Positions 55,545-64,000 of a DNA stretch of 64,000 nucleotides are shown here, one piece after another. Each line of letters begins with the position of its first letter. The stretch's first letter is position 1. Under the pieces are notes generated by a model. That model did no database searches. It saw only the letters and a list, made by a program, of their open reading frames with translations, and was not told the DNA's origin. This stretch comes from Nephrocerus scutellatus. Lineage: Eukaryota; Arthropoda; Insecta; Diptera; Pipunculidae. Position numbers and translations under genes: made by a program. The stretch is from the NCBI GenBank assembly GCA_947095585.1, contig OX352761.1:29789777-29853776 (forward strand). Direction: 5' to 3'.

Positions 55545-56690
55545 CAACTTTTCCGAAAATTTTCATTTGAGATCCTCGGAGCTCTAACGACTTGCTGTCA
55601 ACTGGTTTTGTCAAAACAATGCGTATTCTGGCCTTACAAATTTATTGATCGATTTAAAAATTATATTTTTAAGTGGATGAGTACAGTTCTAGATTTATTT
55701 TAAGTTGCATATTTTTCGATTAGCGTCGGTTGAAAACAATTCGGAAGCCAAAATTTAATTGTAAAATATTTTTATAGCTCGGTGTTACTGGTTACTGGAA
55801 TTCCCGCAGCTACACTTTGTCCTATATCATACCATTTGTAGGATATTGTGGTCTGCTTTAGGACAATGCCTTAGTCCTAGTTAATTCCTGTAGGACATTC
55901 TGACGAAACTCTATGATGTTCTGTTTCCATTTTACGGCAACATCACCCACACTTTCAGTAGGGCAGTTGTTATGTTATGTATGTGGCGATTTTAGCCTGC
56001 CTTAGATTATGTGGTCGTTAAAAATCTTAAAACGATGCGGCATTTACTCGTATATTCCTCAGAAGGCAGTTGCAGAAATCCTTCTGTTCTATTTCTGTTT
56101 ATTGTATAGGTTTGTAGAATTATTTCTCTATTTTTTGCATTATATTCTCATGTTTTCGTTAAAGGACTTTTTCTCGCCCTCGAACTAACCGACATATTCC
56201 ATTTCACACACTACATAGCATACAGGGACTTAGTATATATATGTGAATATATATACAAAAGCCACAAACACACAATGTGTTTGTGTAACTTTAAATTCAC
56301 CCGTCGCTTGTGGGGGCTTTTCATTTTCTGACTCCGCACGTCTTCTGTTAAAGCTGGCATGCCGTAATTCATTTTCATTGGTGTCTGCTTTTGTTGTTCA
56401 ACGGTAGCTTCTTAACTTGTGATAAACTGCTGAATCCCATCGAAATGAGACGGAAAAAATTACAAGAACCAAAAGGTATTAAAAACTTTCGGAATGGTTG
56501 CTCATCCGGACGGACGACCGTAGCGACATTACATTTCGTTATATGCCTGGTGATCGAGCAGTTAAATTGTTATGGTTACAATCGACAAGCACAATAAAAT
56601 AAATAAATAAATTAAACACACAACACATACCAACCACAAAGTTGATGACTTAATAGTTCAACTAATGACATAAACGTTTTTAAAAACTGT
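55545..56690. other. No gene recognised; two perfect hairpins inside
   Basis: GTATATATAT GTGA ATATATATAC at 56233-56256 and CACAAACACA CAA TGTGTTTGTG at 56263-56285 lie six bases apart. Nothing else recognised. Confidence 0.55.
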
Positions 56691-56699
56691 TATTTTATT

Positions 56700-57235
56700 T
56701 GCCTGTTCTACGCCCCGCCACGCCACCTATAGAGCTGATATTTTGTTAGCAGCTCAGCATTATAGGCCATTTCTGAGATCTCGCGTGTGATACATGTGAC
56801 AAATCGCGAGTTGCTTTTGTTTGTTTTGACGTGTGATGCGTGAAATTGGGATAATCTTTGAAATAGGTCCCATTTTTTCGACTTCTTTGAGTTCATTCCT
56901 AGCCACCGTTCACACAACCTAGGAGACTGAAATTGTGAACAGCTCAGTGTCATGTCATGGGCCTCCAATCCTGCGTGTGACTCGTGTCAGGAGCCGTGTG
57001 TGGCGCGAGTGATGGGTGGAATAGTTTCTTTGACTAACTTAGGTCCTTTTTAAGCAACTTTCACACGTACCATAGAGTTGAAATTTTGCGCGCGTGTGAC
57101 GCGTGTCACGCGTGTAACGCGTGTGAAGTGTGTCAATGTATACACATAAAAGTTTGTAAATGAAAAATTAAGTTCTTTTGCAATTACTTGTAAATCACAT
57201 AATAACTTGAAATATAATGAACAAAAATCTTTGGA
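56700..57235 (+). repeat. CGCGTGTG-rich dispersed repeat, copy 3 (longest)
   Basis: At least three sub-units of about 110-170 bp: GATCTCGCGTGTGATACATG at 56777, 'ATCCTGCGTGTGACTCGTGT' at 56968, and GCGCGCGTGTGACGCGTGTC at 57088. Each is followed by 'TTTGA..TC..TTTT' and 'CAACTT.CACACG'. The last contains four consecutive GCGTGT motifs. It ends with the segment shared with 10615 and 24208. Non-coding. Confidence 0.72.
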
Positions 57236-57467
57236 TTTAAAATTTTTGTTTTATTGAAACTTGTTAAGCTGGGTCAGGGTCGATAACAATTAACGGAAAA
57301 TTATTTTTCAGAAGCAGTTAAGGTTTAATGTGTAATTCGATGTGATAAAAAAAGTGTCATATTCAACACACAAACACATAGATTCTACGAGTATGTACAT
57401 ATCCACTTTTTGCTTGTTTTCGACTGTTTTTGGTTGCGGCTGGGTGGACAAAGTCTTTTCAGTTCGA

Positions 57468-57548
57468 TTATGAAGAAGGGAGGCTTTTGCGCTTTTCGGT
57501 AAATAGATGTCCCCGTCTTTACACCTATTCAGCTTGGTCGGCTTATTA
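57468..57548 (+). repeat. Dispersed repeat, partner at 55458-55540
   Basis: See the partner entry; about 80 bp with roughly 12 differences. Confidence 0.75.
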
Positions 57549-57549
57549 A

Positions 57550-58005
57550 TGGTAGTGTCGTAGTATTATATCTGGTAATTTCTGTTTCAATAAATTTTAT
57601 TTAATGTGCAATTTACGGTACATCATTTAATTAGCTGGTCTAAATGGTGTCAAACTGATGTTGGCGGTGTTTATTAGTTTGTTTGCGATGAAGCGAGTAA
57701 TTACTTATACTGCTCGCATCTATGGGCTTTAAGGGCTGTGTGTACCAAGATGATGAACTTAATATATTGTAACATTTCGCGACATATTTTGTTACGCACT
57801 TAATGGCTTTATAACTAATTATTTCTATGACTCGTTTTATGACTTTCTAGTGGTATTGAAGATTATTTCTAGTGTCGGCTTTTGCGGGAATAAACTGTGT
57901 AGGAAAGGGAATAATGAAAAAGAGAAAATGCGAATCTTTATAAAATAATATGAAGCTTTAATTTTCATTCATATTTCGTCTAGAAGTTCATCAAAGCACA
58001 AGGCT
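57550..58005. other. No gene recognised
   Basis: AT-rich, no feature seen. Confidence 0.35.
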
Positions 58006-58007
58006 TA

Positions 58008-58665
58008 TCTTTTTTAAATTCTCTATATTAATTTCGCGTGCCCTTGGATCTCTTTGTTTGTTTGTCTGTGTGTTTGTCTGTCTGTCGTGCAATCTTGCGA
58101 TCAATTAATAACCCACTTCCCAAAGGCCGATTTTATTGAAACTTTGCACACATGTGTATTTCCGGTGGCAACACTTTCTATTAAAGTTTCGAGTCACTCG
58201 GGCAGATATAAATTTTTTAAGAATTAACCCGATTTTCTTCAAATTTTTTACGTGCTCCGATGGACAACACTAAAAATTTTTTGGAGTGATCGGTCCCCGG
58301 AATTAGGGAACCCAATACAAATTTTTTAAAAACCCGATTTTCTTTAAATTTTATGTACACGTGATGGACAACATTTTTTGTAAAAATTTTGGATTGATCG
58401 ACCGCGGGACTAAGGCGCCCCATTCAATTTGTTTTTAAATTAATCCAATTTTCTTCAAATTTTATACACATGTGTTTCTCCGATGGAAAGACTTTTTTTT
58501 TAAATTTGGAAGTGATCGAGCCCTAGGGCTTAGTTTCTTTAATTAATTTCCCATATAATTTTTTTTTAAAAAGTAACCCGATTTTATTAAAACTTTGCAC
58601 ATTGTGCATTCCCGGTTAGAGAATTTACACGAAAAATTTAAATTTATATGGGTTGTTTTTTTTGT
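58008..58665 (+). mobile_element. Helitron-like element, copy H, with tandem units
   Basis: 5' end 'TTTAAATTCTCTATATTAAT' at 58013, then the longest tetranucleotide tract of the set (TTTG/TCTG units, 58053-58087), 'GCAATCTTGCGATCAATTA', and four array units starting near CCGATTTT (58129, 58228, 58336, 58447). The 3' block 'AGAGAATTTACACG', 'TATATGGGTTGTTTTTTTTG' follows. Complete by its ends. Confidence 0.8.
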
Positions 58666-58669
58666 ATCA

Positions 58670-60290
58670 CTTTAAGCAGAACTCAAATATTTTTAAAACC
58701 GAATCTCGGTACCACTATAGTGCCGAGTTTATTTTTTCCCGCCAATGCGCAATATAACTCCGACGACCCAGAAACGTGGAAGAAAAGTAGGGTCATTTTG
58801 TTTGCTGAATATTGGAGTCCTACGAATACGAACAATGTCAACAAAAGTAAACAGGTTAGGTAATAAATAAATAAAGTTTGAGTTCTCGGTTTTAATATTC
58901 TTAAAGGCGAATACTAAACACAGTCGTCCTTTTTTCTCCCCTTATCATTATAAAAACGTCCACTTATTTAAGGTGGAAACTCGAAGGTACTTAAGCTTAC
59001 TTAATCCTACTTATTTTCGATATTCGTCTGAGCCGTATACTCGCTGGATTTTATTTTTGTTCTATGTTCCTTCGTATATTTAACATTTCCTCTTTTCTTC
59101 CTGTTCATTGTACGTGCAGATTCAACGACGATACTTCACGAATATTTTATTGAAAATTCGGGGCTAAAATCACTTTGGAATCATTGTGTTATTTAAGGAG
59201 CGAACGATTGGTACACCTCTTTTTTATTACCCTTGCATTTACCAAAATCTGGATAAAATGAAGTTGTATTATGTTTGCGGATGCAGATTGTGGGTAAGAA
59301 TTTGGTCCTCTTCTGTGTTGCTAAGGTTATGGCTGCATGTGGTTTAAATTTCATTGCATAAAATATCTTTTCTTGATTTAAATTTTTAGTTGTTTTGTAC
59401 ATAAGCCTCCACTCAACGAAGTAAATATCTGCGATTGAAATAATCATTATTATGATATGTTAAGTGTTTCGGTGATTCAATATATGTCAAGTTACTAAAC
59501 AGTTTTATACGCACGATATTTCATTCCTTAGATCACCATTACCACACCGCCACCGACAAAACCCACACACAGTATTTCATTCCATATATAATACAAACAT
59601 CATATCGATGCCGCACAACAGTCTATAGTCATAGCGTCGTATGGCATAGGTAGTTATTGTACCTATGTATTTTTACAAGGATAACCTTTAAATATCTTAA
59701 ATACGAACGTATTCACTTAAAGTTTTACCCAAACTTTGTCGATCATCATCATGAGTTTAATTATAACGAGTATAGGAAGACCTTTGGATAAGTTGGAATT
59801 ATAAAAACCAAATTATACTAAATTAAAACCGTTAACATGTCAAACAAAGCATTTGGAAGAAGCATCTCTTTTACAGATATTTCCAAAACCTGGAATTAAT
59901 ACTCAAACCCCTAATTTTTTTTTAAAATGTACACAAAATCCAGCGATTTATTCCACATAATTATTAACGAGTACGAGTTATTTATGATAAAGAATGAATC
60001 TTTTCAGGATTCGTGCCTCAAAAGAAAGGCTTACTGCAAGACCCGTAGGCCCTAGTTGAGGCACGAGTATTGCGAATGGACGCGATGCACCTTAGTATTT
60101 TTTTTACATACCGCTTGTGGACAAAGCGATATAACAGTGACTAGACGGGAACACGCATATCCTATGTCCAATCGAGTCGATTGTATTGGTGTATTATATC
60201 TAGTAGATGCAATTTGGTCTTACGAGCACCGAATATATGCCTTGTAAATAGTAGCCAGAAAGTGTCGATCCCATAGTTTTCGGGATCGCT
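58670..60290. other. No gene recognised
   Basis: AT-rich. A 7-bp stem (CGATCCC / GGGATCG, 9-nt loop) lies at about 60269-60291. ORFs near 58648-58863 and 60056-60247 are unassigned. Confidence 0.35.
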
Positions 60291-60299
60291 AAGATGAAT

Positions 60300-60940
60300 A
60301 GTGGTGTTTAGAATGGTACTCGGCAACCATTTGGCGACGAATTTGGGGGTGAGGACATTGTCGCCACTACTTAAAATTGGAAGAGGTAGATTAGTAGCCG
60401 TGTTTTATGGTAATATTAAATTGACATCGATCTTTGGAATCTGCCGCAGAACTAATAAATTCCATTTATCCGGCTGTTTCTCAAATCTATCACATTTTGA
60501 ACCGGTTGCGTGAAGGGGCCATTCTTGCTGCTAAAAATGAAGACACCCACGAATTAAACCATCAAATACTTGCCATGTTAATAGGTGTAGTCATTGAATA
60601 TAAGTGTATCGATGCCGTAGTAGATGCTGATGAGGAAGTTAATTATCTAACAGAGTTCCTAAACTCACTTGATACGTCTGGATTGCCACCACATCGTCTT
60701 ACAGTGCGATCTCCAATTATTTTACTACGGAATCTCGATTCGCCAAACCTTTGCAAGACTGTGCGTAAAAGAGATGCCGGGAAATATAATTGAAGCTACT
60801 ATCTTCACAGAAACGGGACAGTGTGAAACAGTTTTTATCCCACGGATAGCACTTTTAAATTTAAGAGATTGCAATTTCCAGTAAAACTTGCGTTTTCGAT
60901 GACGATCAATAAGTCGGACAGTTTATTAAGTACTGCGGAG
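60300..60940 (+). pseudogene. Helitron helicase (Pif1-like) remnant
   Basis: LLKIGRGRLVAVFYGN, then (shifted, 60434) AELINSIYPAVSQIYHI, REGAILAAKNEDTHELN, DAVVDADEEVNYLTEFLNSL, SGLPPHRLTVRSPIILLRNL and PNLCKTV. A further shift gives MPGNIIEATIFT and VFIPRIALLN, then LQFPVKLAFSMTINKSD. This is the C-terminal half of the Pif1-like helicase of Helitron Rep/Hel proteins (REGAILAPKN, VDADE, PPHxLxLK, PIxLLRNL, PVxLAFAMTINKxQGQ). The last box lost its GQ, the protein is cut there, and two frameshifts are visible. The Rep domain is absent. Confidence 0.92.
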
Positions 60941-61147
60941 TATAGATTTGAGATCGTCATGTTTTTCCCACGGACAATTTTATTTTGCTTTCTCTATAGC
61001 TATAATTTAAAATACATTTTTTTAAATAAATTTTGTTAATAAAAACTGCAATTTTACCTTATAGATAGATATCATTCTTTTTTCCACCCCTGCCTAAGAG
61101 AAGATTGGAATGAATAAATACCTGGCCAACGCCGGGTAATCAGCTAG
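60941..61147 (+). mobile_element. Helitron 3' end of the helicase-bearing copy
   Basis: Terminates 'CCAACGCCGGGTAATCAGCTAG' (given here as CCAACGCCGGG + TAATCAGCTAG) at 61147 with T following. CTAG plus a GC-rich pre-terminal segment fits the Helitron 3' rule. Position and strand agree with the helicase relic just upstream. Confidence 0.72.
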
Positions 61148-61436
61148 TTTTATATATAAAGAAGATAAACTTATTGTCAAGGGAGAACTCCCTAAACCCT
61201 ATAATAAAATAAAAAATCGAAAGAATGTAATTTAAAATATATCACATTCCTCACATTTGTAACCGATTTTAATTTATTTTCTCAGAATTGTCTCTGGATT
61301 TTTGAAAAAACATAATATGGAAAACGATTATGAAACTAAAACGACGCGAGTCTAAGTACTTAAATCAATGAATTGTCAGAAGTGCTATTGATGTCACTCT
61401 CGGATGAAGGAGGATTTTAAACATAATTACTTTTAT

Positions 61437-62492
61437 AACAACAACTCAACAGTGAATTGTGTACCGGATACGTTTGTAGAAAAAGACGACACGCACAAAA
61501 ATTCAGCATCTAAAAAAACAACCCATAAATATACAATTTTTCATGTAAAATCTCCAATAGGAGATGGGTATGTGTTAAAATTTGAAGAAAATCGAGCTAA
61601 TTTTTAAAAAATTTATATGGGCACCCCTCGGACCTCAGGGCCTCACTCCAAAAACTTTACAAAAAATTTTGTCCATCGGAGATACAAAAATTTAAAAAAA
61701 TCGGGTTAAGTTTTTTAAAAAATTTGTTGGTGCCCCATGACTCTCCAAACCATGTCTCCAACATTTTTGCAAAAAGTGTTGCCCATCGGAAATACACACG
61801 TATATAAAATTTAAAAAAAATCGGGTTAATTTTTTAAAAAAAAATTTGGGGACCTTGGGATCTCCAAATTTTTTACAAAAAGTGTTTTTCATCGGAGATA
61901 CATACGTATATAAAATTTAAAGAAAATCGGGTTAATTTTTTTTTTAAATTTTGGGGCCCCACGACCCCGGGACCAAGGGTCTCCAAATTTTTTACAAAAA
62001 GTTTTATCTATCGGAGATACACATGTGAATTAAATTTGAAGAAAATCGGGTTTTTTTTTAAATAATTTATGGGGCCTCACGAACCCGTGCCCGGGGTCTC
62101 CAAATTGTTTACAAAAAGTGTTGTCTATCAGAGATACACATGTGTATTAAATTTGAAGAAAATCGGGATAATTTTTTTAAAAAAAGTTATAGGGCCTCAC
62201 GAACACGGGCCCGGGTTCTCCAAAATTTTTACAAAATTTGAAGAAAATCGAGTAAAATTTTGTAAAATATTTGTAGGGGAGCCCACTGACCCCGTGGCCC
62301 GAGGGTCTTTTAATAGAAAGTGTTGTCATCGGAGATATTCATGTGTGCAAAATTTCAATAAAATAGGACTTTGGGAAGTGTGTCAAAAATTGATCGCAAG
62401 ATTCCATGATTCCACAAATCCACAAACGCACAAACCCTCAAACCCACAAACACACAAACACACGGGCGAGTGAAGTTAATATAGAAAACTTA
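61437..62492 (-). mobile_element. Helitron-like element, copy I, largest array
   Basis: Minus orientation. The 3' block on plus is 'AAACAACCCATAAATATACA' at 61518; the 5' end is 'GTGAAGTTAATATAGAAAAC' at 62472-62491. Between them are about seven units, with GC blocks at 61616, 61725, 61850, 61960, 62080, 62200 and 62285. A CACAAAC-type tract (62413-62464), complement of the tetranucleotide tract, lies just inside the 5' end. 61440-61505 resembles 43055-43130. Open frames such as 62069-62473 translate the array and have no other basis. Confidence 0.8.
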
Positions 62493-62537
62493 AAAATACA
62501 CAAACGCGAAGGGCCCGGCGTTGGTCGTGGATTCATT

Positions 62538-62628
62538 ACCCAGCCATCGCCCCATCGGCCCATCGGCCCATCGCTCCATCGCCCCATCGGCCCCATCGCC
62601 CCATCGGCCCCATCGGTGCCCATCACCA
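62538..62628 (+). repeat. GC-rich CCCATCGGC minisatellite
   Basis: Tandem 8-10-bp units CCCATCGGC / CCCATCGCC, about ten of them, in otherwise AT-rich DNA. Adjacent to the 5' end of copy I. Confidence 0.92.
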
Positions 62629-62719
62629 CCTCTCCGCGCCACCTTAAGACTTAAGAATAAGTGTGATTCAAATTTAATCAGCAAAGTTATTCTTATTTAA
62701 GAAATTTATTTGTGGATTT

Positions 62720-62907
62720 GAGCCAAATCGTAGAATAAATAAAAAAATTGAAATGTCACGACTACAGCTCCACCTATCGGGATTAAACTTAAGAAACATT
62801 CATGCAGACTAAACTAACATATTTTCCATGTTTGGTCTCAACCGGTCCAGCGGCTCTCGAGTTTTAGAGTTTCGTACCCAAAACGAAATTTTTAATATAT
62901 TAAGATG
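62720..62907 (-). mobile_element. Helitron-type 5' end, minus strand
   Basis: In reverse complement it begins TCTTAATATATTAAAAATTTCG (TC start, listed as TCTTAATATATT + AAAAATTTCG), followed by 'CTCGAGAGCCGCTGGACCGG', a phrase typical of insect Helitron 5' regions. Truncated, non-coding. Confidence 0.5.
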
Positions 62908-62909
62908 AA

Positions 62910-64000
62910 TAAAAGTTATAAAGGTTGTGTTTCACGGGTCTGACTGCTGGCAGTATTTTTTGTACTAGTTTCTGGATGTAGTCAAATTTGACTCGTCTAA
63001 AGTAGGCATTGCAATTATTTCTGACTTGTCTTAATGTTGTTCGGTTTTCCACAGTGGGTTTTTTTTATGTAACCGAAAGGATACATTTCTTGGAGCATGT
63101 TTGCAGCTTTAACCAAACCAAACATTTTTCTTTGGTTTGATATAGTTAGTAGATAAATTATCTGATACTGTCGTGAAGTATGTTTCACCGTATCGATGAT
63201 GTGACCTCTTAGAACTCTTGATGAAGTTGATGATGAAACCATCCCAGTCGGCTTTCTCGTGTTTTTTAGGGGATGTCTCTATTGCTGCGTTGTACGGCAA
63301 TGAGCCTTTTGTGTACGAAAATAGAAATATATTTATTTGGAAAACTTTTTAATATTTCTTTATCAACAGTCGTTCTAGCAGTTTCGATCATTTTACTTTT
63401 AATTTTTTCTGAAGAATCATTTTGAAGTATTCCGTTAAAATGCTATAAAACGACGCAATAATTACACATTAAACTGGCAGGGACCCAATAGAAGTTCAAC
63501 TTATATTAAACTTTATTCGCTTCCAAATCGAATAACAACTACAACACTATACACACTCAGAAACTAAAGTCTTTAATAAAAATTATAAAATATTTAATAC
63601 ACGTGTATCTTTTGTTCTGTGTTCACGCATTTACGATCACACACAACACCTGCTTACTAAAATGATATATAATAATATAAATGTAAGCTGCGCTCGAACA
63701 CGCGTATGGAACCTATGCTCTGTGGTACTGGGTTGTGTCAATAAAATAAATATTTCCATTTTATTGGTAAAAACAGATGTGCAGGCATATTCTCTAACCC
63801 AGAAACTCAACACCAATATTCCACGCTATACCGCTTATCTACGACTGCTACTATTATATTTATATGAACAAAGGACACTTTCATCTTTTGCACAAATAAT
63901 GGAAGTATTTTTGTCAGCATCGCGCTTTGCGCATCCTCAATAATATTTTTATTGTTTGTTATTTTATTTTATTGCACCGTTGTCTCTCTTCTGGTATTTA
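62910..64000. other. No gene recognised
   Basis: ORFs at 63015-63300 (minus) and 63662-63943 (plus) carry no known motif. Nothing else seen. Confidence 0.35.

Overview
The window looks like an AT-rich dipteran (fly) genome, most likely a tephritid-type fruit fly. The evidence is spliced short exons with GT/AG junctions, a protein of the insect Sidestep family, a mariner relative of the DD41D ('rosa') group known from tephritids, tRNA-derived SINEs, and dozens of decayed LINE, Helitron and mariner copies. There are no operons and no bacterial or viral gene organisation. Species assignment is inference.

The only host gene I can support is on the minus strand. Seven exons (41396-41273, 38929-38806, 38687-38603, 31853-31743, 9901-9701, 7095-6944, 6876-6732) join in one continuous frame of 942 nt and encode three successive immunoglobulin domains typical of Sidestep-family cell-surface proteins, which guide motor axons as partners of Beat proteins. 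The signal-peptide exon(s) upstream of 41396 and the remaining Ig, FNIII, transmembrane and cytoplasmic exons below 6732 were not found in the window. Nearly everything between 6.7 and 41.4 kb is therefore intron, including one intron of about 21.8 kb.

The rest is mobile DNA. 0-6.7 kb: duplicated repeats, a head-to-tail pair of Helitron-like elements with internal tandem units, a CCCCCAAAAGA minisatellite and a minus-strand SINE. 7-16 kb (introns): a truncated retroelement with perfect 14-bp target duplications, a roughly 1.05-kb long-TIR element, a nearly full-length but dead DD41D mariner, a Helitron 3' end, a SINE and another Helitron-like array. 20-30 kb: a decayed endonuclease/RT LINE, two further LINE tails, a LINE RNase H piece and a piggyBac-like remnant next to a large palindrome. 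31-36 kb: two long overlapping ORFs of unknown nature, a 24-bp perfect palindrome, Helitron pieces, a 48-bp tandem repeat and a pair of hairpins with a compensatory change. 37-40 kb: four LINE fragments around two host exons. 41.7-52.3 kb: Helitron-like arrays, a Ty3/gypsy pol remnant, an internally deleted mini-mariner and three LINE tails. 52.5-64 kb: a SINE, an endonuclease/RT LINE scrap, CGCGTGTG-rich repeats, a Helitron helicase remnant and GC-rich microsatellites.

No new multi-gene system is visible. The most unusual signal is the abundant Helitron-like family, with about eleven copies. It combines a mutable tetranucleotide tract at a fixed position, subterminal inverted repeats, and arrays of 98-133-bp units that each carry two palindromes. 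One locus is a head-to-tail dimer, as expected from rolling-circle transposition.
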